Positions 17,795 through 26,184 of a stretch of DNA of 64,000 nucleotides are shown here, piece after piece. The stretch spans positions 434,001 to 498,000 of the forward strand of contig NZ_AULU01000003.1 of the NCBI RefSeq assembly GCF_000422445.1, written 5' to 3'. The position numbers and the translations under genes are program-made. Source of the stretch: Paenibacillus assamensis DSM 18201. Its GTDB lineage: Bacteria; Bacillota; Bacilli; Paenibacillales; Paenibacillaceae. The notes under the pieces are model-generated. The model made no database searches. It was not told where the DNA came from and was given only the letters and a program-made list of their open reading frames with translations. The number at the start of each line of letters is the position of its first letter. Position 1 is the first letter of the stretch.

Positions 17795-19204
17795 ATGCAT
17801 ACGGTGTGGAAAGGGGCTATTAGCTTCGGCCTTGTCCATGTCCCAGTTAAAATGCATACGGCCACCGAAGATAAGGACATTTCGCTGCGTATGATTCATA
17901 ACAAATGCGGCAGCCCTCTATCTTATATTCGGGAATGCCCGGTTTGCGATACAGAAGTGCCTTGGGGCGACATTGTTAAAGGATATGAGTACGAGACAGG
18001 TCATTTCGTGCTATTTGATAAAGAAGAATTAGACGCACTTCAAGAAGAAGCCAGCCGTTCCATTGCCATTCAAGACTTCGTCGACTTGCAGGACATTGAT
18101 CCCATTTATTATCAGAAGACTTATTATTTATCACCTGATCAAGCTGGAATGAATGCTTATCAATTGCTTCGTGAAGCGCTTAGGCATACAAATAAAATTG
18201 GCATCGCTCGTGTTACGCTGCGAGCCAAAAGCAGCTTGGCTGCCATAAGAGTTATCGATAATTGTCTCGTTATGGAGACGATGCATTTTCCAGATGAAAT
18301 ACGCGTATCCAGCGCAGTTCCAAATGTACCCGCACAGGTACAAGTTAACGACAAGGAGTTGGAGATGGCGAAACTGCTAATTGGCCAATTATCCACTTCT
18401 TTTGAACCACATAAATATAAGGACGAGTATCGTGAGCGACTCCTCTCACGCATTCAGCAAAAAATAGCTGGCAAAGAAGTGAAAGCTGCTCCTCAGCTTC
18501 ATCAGGAGACACCTATTGTCGACCTGATGGCGGCGTTGCAGGCGAGCATCCAAGCTACGATGCCGGGAATGGCACCTGCCATGATAGCGACAGACGCAGG
18601 AATTACGGCGGCGGGGGCGCAACCATTGGGTGCAGCTAATGCCAGTGAAACCGCTGGCGCAAAAAACACTGCTGTTAAGCCACGCCGGCGCAAGGCTGCC
18701 TCTGGCACAGGCGCGGCTCCAGCGAGCAACAGCGCTGCTCCAGTGGACAACCGCGCAGCGGCAAGTGGACGTGGTCGCGGGCGCAAAGCAAATGCAACTG
18801 CGGAAGCTGGTGCAACCTCCCTTACGGGAGCGGCTAGCTTCACGGGCGAGCATATCGCCGCAAGCGCAGCGACGACTGCGAACGCAGCTGCACGCGCGAA
18901 CGCGGCTGCTGGCGCTGCAGGTGCACGCAAGCGCACAGCGAAAGCTGCGCCTGAGGTGCTTACAGCTGGAGCTGCCGCTCTTGATAGCGGCGCCTCAGCG
19001 AAGGCAGTGCACAGCGCGAACGCTGCAAGCGCTGGCCCGGTTGATGCCAGCGCTGCGAAGCCGCGCAGCACGCGTCGTCGGCGCATGCAAGCAGCTGAAG
19101 CTGCGCCTGAAACAGCAGCAAGCCCTGCGGCTGCTGCTGACGAGAGCGCTGCCGCTAAGCCTGCGCGGCGCACACGGCGACGCAAGAGCGAGGCGCATGC
19201 CTAG
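17795..19204 (+). CDS. ku: non-homologous end-joining protein Ku with long low-complexity tail
   Basis: Residues 1-253 are a complete bacterial Ku core: MHTVWKGAISFGLVHVPVK, the CNKCGSPLSY-type segment and a CPVC pair near 48-51, FEPHKYKDEYRERL near 203-216, and the IVDLMAALQASI end helix. Ku homodimers encircle broken DNA ends and recruit LigD. Residues 254-469 are an Ala-rich tail dotted with Lys/Arg clusters (KPRRRKA, RGRGRKA, RKRTAKA, RSTRRRR, RRTRRRK), reminiscent of histone H1 tails. Such basic extensions are known in some Ku proteins but ~215 residues is long. AGGAGG precedes ATG. Confidence 0.95.
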   Translation: MHTVWKGAISFGLVHVPVKMHTATEDKDISLRMIHNKCGSPLSYIRECPVCDTEVPWGDIVKGYEYETGHFVLFDKEELDALQEEASRSIAIQDFVDLQDIDPIYYQKTYYLSPDQAGMNAYQLLREALRHTNKIGIARVTLRAKSSLAAIRVIDNCLVMETMHFPDEIRVSSAVPNVPAQVQVNDKELEMAKLLIGQLSTSFEPHKYKDEYRERLLSRIQQKIAGKEVKAAPQLHQETPIVDLMAALQASIQATMPGMAPAMIATDAGITAAGAQPLGAANASETAGAKNTAVKPRRRKAASGTGAAPASNSAAPVDNRAAASGRGRGRKANATAEAGATSLTGAASFTGEHIAASAATTANAAARANAAAGAAGARKRTAKAAPEVLTAGAAALDSGASAKAVHSANAASAGPVDASAAKPRSTRRRRMQAAEAAPETAASPAAAADESAAAKPARRTRRRKSEAHA

Positions 19205-20345
19205 GGCGCCCCGCTCACGCACTGCAGTGCGGCAAGCAAAGCAGGCTGCGGCATCTGCTCCATTTAACGCAGCAGACATGAACATTGCTGCCCCAGCCAC
19301 TATTCCGGCTGCCGCAGAGCCAGCAGCAATGGCAATGCGTGTAAGCGCCATCGACCTGCACAGCTTTGTGCCGATGGCGCCCATTTTAGCTGATGCCGTC
19401 CCCCAAGGCCCCCAGTGGCTGCATCAGCTGAAATGGGATGGCATTCGCCTGATTGCGGACTGCAATCTTACTATTAAGGATCGAAGCATAAAATTGTATA
19501 CAAAGCGAATGCTGGATCGAACTTCCTCATTTACGATAATCGAACAAGCTCTTGCTCAGCTACCTGCGTTGCAAGGTCGTTCTGCCTTGTTGGATGGGGA
19601 AGCAGTCGTCATCGATCCAAGATTGCGCAGACCTTCCTTTAGTCTTATTTTGCAGCGCCAGCGATCATCTATTGCAAAACAGAACGATATAGCCGCCCAT
19701 CAGCGTTGGCCATTATCATACGTATTATTTGATCTTATCGCTCTAGACGGTCAAGATTTGCGGACATGGCCTTATGAAGCGCGGCATCAACAACTATTGA
19801 ATTTATTTGCACAACAGAAGATCGATTCACTTTCCAACCAAGTCTCTGTTCAGGTAGCGGACGTTTATGAAGACGGTCAAGCACTTTGGTCATGGGCAGT
19901 AGAGCATCAATGGGAAGGGATTGTAAGCAAACTAAAAAAGGCTCCCTACAGCTGCGGCAAAAAGCATCAGGCATCATTTAAATGCAAAAAGGAATTAGAG
20001 CTAACAGCATTAGCCTACGGCGTAATCATGAACGAAGGACGCATAGCGAGCCTCATTCTTTTCTCTCACGAAGGAAGCTATTTAGGACGTGTTGCCATCG
20101 GTCTTCAACAGCAGCATCGAGAGCTTCTAGAAACGTGGGCACAGCATCCTGAGTATGCCACCAAATATGCAGCCGAACCAGCATTGTGCCCAAGTAAATC
20201 ACTGCCACAAGAACTACGTCGTCTATCGATACGATGGTTTCATGCACCTCTGCCCTGCCTCGTAGCCGCATTGGAAATGAATGAATCGGGATTGCTTCGA
20301 CATCCAAAGTTGCTTGCGCTCCCTTACTTGTCTGGACAAGCATGA
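19197..20345 (+). CDS. ATP-dependent DNA ligase, LigD ligase domain only
   Basis: ATG 19197 overlaps the ku stop by 8 nt, in another frame. The 382-residue product has an Ala-rich leader (about 55 residues) and then a ligase: nucleotidyl lysine K79 in KWDGIR, LLDGEAVV, EGIVSK and FKCKKELELTA motifs, and an OB-fold region to the end. It seals NHEJ breaks. There is no phosphoesterase or polymerase domain, unlike Pseudomonas LigD, and unlike B. subtilis LigD, which joins ligase and polymerase in one chain. Tight overlap with ku indicates co-expression. Confidence 0.92.
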   Translation: MPRAPRSRTAVRQAKQAAASAPFNAADMNIAAPATIPAAAEPAAMAMRVSAIDLHSFVPMAPILADAVPQGPQWLHQLKWDGIRLIADCNLTIKDRSIKLYTKRMLDRTSSFTIIEQALAQLPALQGRSALLDGEAVVIDPRLRRPSFSLILQRQRSSIAKQNDIAAHQRWPLSYVLFDLIALDGQDLRTWPYEARHQQLLNLFAQQKIDSLSNQVSVQVADVYEDGQALWSWAVEHQWEGIVSKLKKAPYSCGKKHQASFKCKKELELTALAYGVIMNEGRIASLILFSHEGSYLGRVAIGLQQQHRELLETWAQHPEYATKYAAEPALCPSKSLPQELRRLSIRWFHAPLPCLVAALEMNESGLLRHPKLLALPYLSGQA

Positions 20346-20519
20346 ACAGTAACCATTCATCGGATGATAAATGAACTAAAATACGCTCTCTGGTCATACA
20401 GCATCATCTGACATTGGATGCCTACTTGTTTTGTTCAACGTTTACTTTTTTACTCATGATTTCAATTTTTACATTCTTTTAAAAAGCAATCTCAGCAAAG
20501 CATAAGGAGTGTATAGAGG

Positions 20520-21407
20520 ATGACAGCCCCCTTCATCATGCTGCAAGTCGAAGGTCATGAAGTCAAATTATCTAACCCAAACAAGCTATTATGGCCCGAG
20601 CTTCAGATTACGAAGGCAGATTACTTGATGAAGCTGCTGCATCTTGCCCCCTATTTGCTGCCTGCTTGTGCCAATCGTTATTTAACTACGATACGCTATC
20701 CAGGCGGGGTACCTGGAGAGTCCTTCTATCAAAAAAACTGTCCTGATTCTGCCCCTGCCTTTGTAGAAACAGCCATACATGGCGACATTCGATATGTGCT
20801 GCTAAATAATACGGCCACCCTGCTATGGCTGGCTAATTTAGCTTGTATCGAGTTTCATCCATCTTTGCATACCGTCGATAATCCATTGCCAGAGCAATGG
20901 ATTATTGATCTGGATCCTTCTGTGACAGTTGAACCGCGCATTATGGAAGCCGCCAAGCTAGTCGGTGAACTGCTATCCTCACTTGGCATCAGCAGTATTC
21001 CAAAAACGTCAGGTGCTACAGGTGTTCAAATTATCGTCCCTATTTCCAAAGGCCCAACCTTCGATGAACTGAAAGGTTTAGGGCTATTTGTAGCCCGTTA
21101 TTTATGCGAGCGCCATCCTAATCTGTTCACAATCGAACGATTGAAAAAGCATCGTGGGACCCGCATTTATATCGATTATGCGCAGCATGATGCAGGCCGT
21201 ACGATTGCTGCCGCCTATACGCCACGCGCCACTCCGTACGCCTCGGTCTCTACACCTCTAACATGGGAGGAAGTAGCACGTAATCCAAGCCCGCAGCAAT
21301 TCACATTGTTAAATGCAGCAGAACGCTTAAACCAAGTCGGAAATCTATTAACACAAGTGCCACCACAGCAAATGGAGTCTATCCTACTTGCTCTAAAGCA
21401 GCGGTGA
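20520..21407 (+). CDS. NHEJ polymerase, LigD primase-polymerase domain only
   Basis: The 295-residue protein is an archaeo-eukaryotic primase-type polymerase of the LigD family. Visible parts are VKLSNPNKLLWPE, ITKADYL, FYQKNCP, the catalytic acidic motif DLDPS (about residues 137-141), SGATGVQIIVPI (the family's SGxxG(L/V) motif near 170) and IDYAQHDAGRT near 225. It fills gaps at broken ends. It lies 174 bp after the ligase gene on the same strand, with AAGGAG before ATG. Its 3' end overlaps the convergent cls gene by 15 bp. Confidence 0.93.
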   Translation: MTAPFIMLQVEGHEVKLSNPNKLLWPELQITKADYLMKLLHLAPYLLPACANRYLTTIRYPGGVPGESFYQKNCPDSAPAFVETAIHGDIRYVLLNNTATLLWLANLACIEFHPSLHTVDNPLPEQWIIDLDPSVTVEPRIMEAAKLVGELLSSLGISSIPKTSGATGVQIIVPISKGPTFDELKGLGLFVARYLCERHPNLFTIERLKKHRGTRIYIDYAQHDAGRTIAAAYTPRATPYASVSTPLTWEEVARNPSPQQFTLLNAAERLNQVGNLLTQVPPQQMESILLALKQR

Positions 21408-22814
21408 TAACATTCGAGAAATGGCTTCCATCACACGCTGTTTATGGGATCGCTCAATAAAATGACGATATTCGATTTCTCTGCTTACTTCAAAGTCTTC
21501 AAAGAAATCGGCCTCCACACGATAAATAGCGTTGCTATCAAATAGAATAGCGTTAAGTTCAAAGTTGCAATAGAAACTGCGCATATCCATATTTGCTGTA
21601 CCTATACAGGCTAATGTCTTATCAATGATGAGCGTTTTCGCATGACAAAATCCTTGTTGATATTCATAAAATTTGACCCCTGCCTTCATCAGCTCTTCTA
21701 CATACGAACGAGCCGCCCAATCAACGATGTTCGAATCTGATTGATGCGGAATAATAATGCGAACGTCGACTCCACTCATTCCTGCCGTCTTAAGCGCCAG
21801 CCTAATGCTCAGATCAGGCACGAAATAAGGAGTCATCATCCATATTCTTTCTTGTGCACCTATAAGGGCTCCGAAGAATAATTCCTGTGTTGCTGCAAGA
21901 TCTGCATCAGGGCCACTTGAGACCATTTTTACTTGTTCATCTCCTGTACACTGATGCGGCGGGAATAACTCCTCCTGCCAAACCTTCTGTCCCGAAGCAA
22001 ACGACCAATCATGTAAAAACACAGCTTGCAGCGCATAAACCGCATCTCCCTCGATCTGCATGTGCGTATCACGCCAAAAACCAAGTTTCTCATGGTAACC
22101 AGCATATTCATCACCGATATTAAGACCGCCAACATAGCCGATTCGCCCATCGACAACAACAATTTTTCGATGATTGCGATAATTCAATCGCCGCCGAAAT
22201 AGGGAAACCGTAAGCGGCAGAAAGAAATGAAATTCGACCCCCGCCTTCTGCAACTTCGTCACATAGGCTTGATTCAATTCCAAGCTGCCAACCCCGTCCG
22301 CGATAACACGAACTTTCACACCTTCACTTACTTTTTGAATAAGCAATTCCTGAATCATACGTCCAATTACATCATCTCGAATAATATAGAACTCCATATG
22401 GATATGATGTGTCGCTGACTTCAATCCTTCCAGTAAGGCGTTATAAGTCTCCTGTCCATTTGTTAAAATAACCGTTCGATTACACCCAGTTATAGGACTG
22501 TCCGACAAGGCTGATACAAGTCCAAACAAGCGCGGCTGCTTCCTCATGTACTCATTATTCATCCTATTCCGGTCTGTAATTCTAGTAATACTCTTTATAC
22601 GTCCTAGCAAATCGTCCTCGTAACGATTATGCCGTACTCGCCTTCTCGCCGTATAATCCTGAGCTACAAAATAGTACAGTACAAAACCAATGAGCGGGAA
22701 GCAAAAGGAAATCAATAGCCATGCTACGGTCTTCGAAGGATGCTTATGCTCCAGAAACACAATCGTAATCAACTGGATTATGTAAATGACAAGTGCTGCA
22801 ATAATCCATAACAT
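21393..22814 (-). CDS. cls: cardiolipin synthase, phospholipase D family
   Basis: The 473-residue enzyme joins two phosphatidylglycerols into cardiolipin at the membrane. It has two N-terminal membrane helices (about residues 1-20 and 30-52), the first HKD motif HRKIVVVDG near 216 and the second HAKTLIIDK near 390. ATG 22814 follows GGGGGAG; an in-frame extension of 42 codons upstream has no ribosome binding site and is not used. No terminator fits between it and the convergent polymerase gene, as their stops overlap. Confidence 0.95.
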   Translation of the reverse strand: MLWIIAALVIYIIQLITIVFLEHKHPSKTVAWLLISFCFPLIGFVLYYFVAQDYTARRRVRHNRYEDDLLGRIKSITRITDRNRMNNEYMRKQPRLFGLVSALSDSPITGCNRTVILTNGQETYNALLEGLKSATHHIHMEFYIIRDDVIGRMIQELLIQKVSEGVKVRVIADGVGSLELNQAYVTKLQKAGVEFHFFLPLTVSLFRRRLNYRNHRKIVVVDGRIGYVGGLNIGDEYAGYHEKLGFWRDTHMQIEGDAVYALQAVFLHDWSFASGQKVWQEELFPPHQCTGDEQVKMVSSGPDADLAATQELFFGALIGAQERIWMMTPYFVPDLSIRLALKTAGMSGVDVRIIIPHQSDSNIVDWAARSYVEELMKAGVKFYEYQQGFCHAKTLIIDKTLACIGTANMDMRSFYCNFELNAILFDSNAIYRVEADFFEDFEVSREIEYRHFIERSHKQRVMEAISRMLSPLL

Positions 22815-23153
22815 CCCTACTCCCCCTCTACATGGTTCTATCCAAACATTACGTTTATGTCCATAAATCAGCATCCATTTTATGTATGTATTTTCACTTC
22901 CTATATGAAATAGACGCATGCACATGATTTGAATCATCATTTTGCATCATCATCGAGGCAGTCTCAGCACAGATCCAGATCTATTTATTTACCACATCAC
23001 GACAAACCCTTTGGAACTTGTAGTCATGTTCTGTCCTACTATCGAATAAATTTGTATTAGGGTTTGTACAAGTTCGTTTAGGTATTCCATCCTGTGTTAT
23101 TCAACTCTCGTTAGCCTTGCAAGTCTAGACTGAATAGAGTGAGGTGATAACTT
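22815..23153. other. 339-bp gap between divergent cls and M23 genes
   Basis: This is the promoter region for both genes. I find no convincing -35/-10 pair on either strand; a TTGTAC (23064-23069) and TGTTAT (23095-23100) are too far apart. No gene, RNA motif or strong palindrome is seen. Confidence 0.4.
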
Positions 23154-24197
23154 ATGAAGCGGCGGTGGTGGAAACAATCTACAACGCTACTCGTCATCCG
23201 AGAAGCGGAACAACCAGTCAAGCAAGTAAAGATTCCGAAGCTGCTCATCGTCTCTGTACCCATTGCAGCAGTCATGTCTCTTTCCGCATTTGTTTTACAT
23301 TTACAATGGAAATCGGCTGAGCATATTCAAGAGTTGGAAGGTCAGTTAGCTAAGCAGACACTAGTACTCGATGTCACCGTGAAAAATAAGGAGCAAGCAG
23401 TAAGTAAGCTGCAACAGGAAATCATCCGTCTAAGCAAAGAGACAGAAAATGTGAAACAGCGCGTGTCCAAAATTAGTCATTGGGAACGACAGCTTAAACA
23501 GTTTGTCCAAGGTAATAAAAATCAATCGAAGGATGCTCCTACTCGCAGCTTATCCCGTACCAGCGCGCTGCCTATTTCACGCCTTAACAGCAAGCAACAA
23601 GGCGGCGAACTTCAAGCTCTGACGAATGAACAGCTGTTGAAGCTGTCCCAACAATCTCGGTTCAATATTGAAGAAGTAAACAAGCTGATTACCGAAATGG
23701 AACGTTCCCTCCCAACATCGATCAAGCAAGCGAAAAAGAAACAAGCGGTTATTCAAGGCACGCCGTCCTTATGGCCAACACAATCACAGCAGTTGACTTC
23801 TGGCTTTGGCTACCGGAAAGACCCTATAACAGGACAGGCTTCTTTCCATGCAGGTGTTGATATTGCTGGCGATATAGGCGATCCGATTTATGCTGCTGCT
23901 GAAGGAAAGATAACAACAGCTGAATCTCATTATGCAAGGGGCAACTATATCATTATTTCTCATGTGAATGGATTAGAAACGTGGTATATGCATCTTAACA
24001 GCATCCAAGTACGTGTCGGAGATCAAGTAGCCAAGGGAGATAAGATTGGAGAACTCGGAAATACAGGAAGAAGTACAGGGCCGCATTTACATTTTCAAGT
24101 TATGCAGCAAGGAGAAGCAACAAATCCATATCCATATATCGGATCTTCGGCCTCCTTCCCTGCCTCACATAAGCCACATAAAAAGATAGATGCTTAG
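23154..24197 (+). CDS. membrane-anchored M23 (LytM-type) peptidase
   Basis: The 347-residue protein has a cytoplasmic Arg-rich start, one membrane helix (about residues 29-48), a coiled coil (about 52-115), a linker and a C-terminal M23 domain. Zinc ligands are visible in HAGVDIAGD (about 231-239) and HLHF (about 310-313), with WYMHL between them. Both catalytic motifs look intact, so it may cleave peptidoglycan peptide cross-links. It is 29 bp upstream of the bactofilin gene, an association known in cell-shape systems. Confidence 0.92.
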   Translation: MKRRWWKQSTTLLVIREAEQPVKQVKIPKLLIVSVPIAAVMSLSAFVLHLQWKSAEHIQELEGQLAKQTLVLDVTVKNKEQAVSKLQQEIIRLSKETENVKQRVSKISHWERQLKQFVQGNKNQSKDAPTRSLSRTSALPISRLNSKQQGGELQALTNEQLLKLSQQSRFNIEEVNKLITEMERSLPTSIKQAKKKQAVIQGTPSLWPTQSQQLTSGFGYRKDPITGQASFHAGVDIAGDIGDPIYAAAEGKITTAESHYARGNYIIISHVNGLETWYMHLNSIQVRVGDQVAKGDKIGELGNTGRSTGPHLHFQVMQQGEATNPYPYIGSSASFPASHKPHKKIDA

Positions 24198-24226
24198 CTA
24201 ATTATTCAACAAGGAGTTGAGGCTCA

Positions 24227-24748
24227 GTGTTTGGAAAAAGTTCACGTCCCAGTATGTCAGATACGATCATCAGTTATGGAACAGTGATGGAGGGCCATCT
24301 GAACTGCCAATCCAACTTACGCATTGACGGTCAATTCAAGGGCACGATCACATGCCAAGGGACCGTTATTATAGGAAATAACGGGGAAGCTCACGCAAAC
24401 ATTGAGGCGAAGCAAATTATCAATGCTGGAACGATATATGGAGAACTTAAAGCCGCAGGAAAGCTAACGATAACATCGACAGGGCATCTAGTAGGTAATT
24501 GTGTATCGCAATCCATTATTATTGAAGAAGGCGGTACATTGAATGGCATTAGCAAAATGGAGGGGCCAGAATCATCGGCAGAACAAATACGCACATCTAT
24601 CTCCCTTCCCTCCAGTAGCATAGAAGGCTCATCCACTTCCAATGATGACAATCAACAACTAGAGACAGATGTTTTATTTCCCCAAGATCAATCAAGCCGA
24701 TATCATCCTAATAAGAAGAAAAAACGTAAAGAGAAGCAAGCGGGATGA
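24227..24748 (+). CDS. bactofilin
   Basis: Residues ~12-115 are a bactofilin domain: TIISYGTVMEGHLNCQSNLRIDGQFKG and repeated short beta strands with Gly-Asn turns. Bactofilins polymerise into filaments without nucleotide and position wall enzymes. The tail (about 115-173) is polar and ends in a Lys/Arg cluster. The start is GTG 24227 with AAGGAG 10 nt upstream. It is co-directional with the M23 gene and followed by a strong terminator overlapping its last codons. Confidence 0.92.
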   Translation: MFGKSSRPSMSDTIISYGTVMEGHLNCQSNLRIDGQFKGTITCQGTVIIGNNGEAHANIEAKQIINAGTIYGELKAAGKLTITSTGHLVGNCVSQSIIIEEGGTLNGISKMEGPESSAEQIRTSISLPSSSIEGSSTSNDDNQQLETDVLFPQDQSSRYHPNKKKKRKEKQAG

Positions 24749-24771
24749 AGCTTGCTTCTCTCTTTTTTTTT
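24730..24771 (+). terminator. terminator overlapping the bactofilin 3' end
   Basis: AGAGAAGCAAGC (24730-24741) and GCTTGCTTCTCT (24750-24761) form a perfect 12-bp stem followed by eight T. The 5' arm encodes the last residues of bactofilin and the stop codon lies in the loop region. Confidence 0.93.
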
Positions 24772-24834
24772 GCGAAGAGAAGTACGGAGGGGAACTAGCC
24801 GTAACACACATCGTCCTTGCATTTTTTATCGTTT

Positions 24835-25047
24835 TCAAAAGAAATGTCCGGTCTTCAAAGAATTCCACAATTGAGTCAATATTGTATGCATAGGTGTACA
24901 GCGATCACAGCTCCCCAGTGGTATTTGAGCTTTATAAAAGCCTGTACGGAATTGAATGACCGTACGCTCCGCTGGTACCCTCTCTTGACAGCCGAGACAA
25001 TATACAGGGTTGTGAACAAGTGAGGGGGATGAATCCGACACATCCAT
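24835..25047 (-). CDS. small two-CxxC (possible zinc-ribbon) protein, unknown function
   Basis: From ATG 25047, with GGAGG 11 nt upstream, the frame gives 70 residues with CLGC near residues 17-20 and CDRC near 47-50, about 27 residues apart. This spacing fits a zinc ribbon. The frame extends 16 codons further to a GTG (25095) without a clear ribosome binding site. It lies downstream of the LCP gene and could be the last gene of the polysaccharide operon. The family is not recognised; it could also be a chance frame. Confidence 0.5.
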   Translation of the reverse strand: MDVSDSSPSLVHNPVYCLGCQERVPAERTVIQFRTGFYKAQIPLGSCDRCTPMHTILTQLWNSLKTGHFF

Positions 25048-25148
25048 GGCAATATAAGCCTCCTCATAATCCTTGAAAAAGGACCGTCTAATCACTAAAA
25101 ATCGACATTTTTGCTACATTTCGTATCATAAATGTACGACTTCCTGCT

Positions 25149-26183
25149 TTATTTGTCAAGATTAGGCTCCAAATTGTTACGTAGTAAGTTATGAATGCGT
25201 AGCCGTTCCTTTTTGGATACTTTCCAATAATAAATGCCTGCGATCCGCTCAGAAGCACCTGTCAGTGTCGTTTTTTCAATCTGATTAATAGACGAAGCAT
25301 GCTTCGCAGCAAGTGAAATCCAATCTTCGAATGCCAAATTGGTTCGTGTATGTTGTTGCAGCACATCAATAATTGCACCTAAACGTACAACACCATCTGT
25401 AGAAGCAGCTCTTTGCGCCAATGCACGAAGTACTAGACTTTGTCGATCCATACGCCCGAAATCTCCCTTAGGATCTTGTTTGCGCATGCGTACATATGCT
25501 AATGACTGCTCCCCGCTTAGCTCAATATTCCCCACTGCAAATCGATGCCCGTCCGTTTCAAACGGAATTTGGTTATGTACTTCTATGCCGCCTAGTTCAT
25601 CAATAACAGCCTTAAATCCCTCCATATTTGTCTTAATATAATAATGGATAGGGATCTCAAATAACTGCTCGACGGTTGCAACTGTCATAGCGGTTCCGCC
25701 ATAGGCATAAGCATGATTGATTTTATCCAGCTTGTTTAAATCTGCCAACTCTGTTCGTGTATCTCTCGGAATATGTACGATGACAGCACTACCTTGCTTA
25801 GGATTGACCGCAACCATAATTAAGCTATCAGAACGGCCACTGTCATGTGCTCGCTCATCGACACCCATTAACAGCATCGTAAACGGCTCGCTTTTGCCAA
25901 CATCCGGTTGTGAATCCACTGCCACTGGCTCCATTACTGGAACAGAGGTACTCCTATTAGATTTACGATTATGTACTGGATTTACTTGATCCGTCTCTAG
26001 CGGCTCAATGGTTGAACGAAGCAACTCCTTGCGCTCTGGTAATGCCTCGTACATCGAATCCGCCGCACGCTTTAGTGTCATCCCAATGATAAGTACAGCA
26101 GTACAACTTCCAATCAGTATAAGTAAGCAACAAGAAACGGCGATTTTCTGCCAAGTTCTCCATCGACGCCATATTCGCAACAT
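25149..26183 (-). CDS. LytR-CpsA-Psr (LCP) family glycopolymer transferase
   Basis: LCP proteins transfer lipid-linked glycopolymers to peptidoglycan. The 344-residue product has one N-terminal membrane helix (about residues 15-37), a variable linker, then the LCP domain from ~100: LLMGVDER, RSDSLIMVAVNP, HIPRDTR with the catalytic-site Arg pair, and YVRMRKQDPKGDFGRMDRQ. It is the last clearly assigned gene of the exopolysaccharide run, 1 nt after the preceding stop. Its presence suggests at least part of the polymer is wall-attached. Confidence 0.93.
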   Translation of the reverse strand: MLRIWRRWRTWQKIAVSCCLLILIGSCTAVLIIGMTLKRAADSMYEALPERKELLRSTIEPLETDQVNPVHNRKSNRSTSVPVMEPVAVDSQPDVGKSEPFTMLLMGVDERAHDSGRSDSLIMVAVNPKQGSAVIVHIPRDTRTELADLNKLDKINHAYAYGGTAMTVATVEQLFEIPIHYYIKTNMEGFKAVIDELGGIEVHNQIPFETDGHRFAVGNIELSGEQSLAYVRMRKQDPKGDFGRMDRQSLVLRALAQRAASTDGVVRLGAIIDVLQQHTRTNLAFEDWISLAAKHASSINQIEKTTLTGASERIAGIYYWKVSKKERLRIHNLLRNNLEPNLDK

Positions 26184-26184
26184 A

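Noticed and set aside
18502-19185. 227-codon minus-strand frame opposite the Ku tail
   Set aside because: It arises from GC-rich repetitive codons of the tail; Ala/Arg-only composition and no start signal.
18630-19196. Upstream extension of the ligase frame inside ku
   Set aside because: The residues are low-complexity Leu/Gln/Arg from shifted Ala codons; ATG 19197 with a GAGCGAGG site is a better start. Kept only as a hint of a past fusion.
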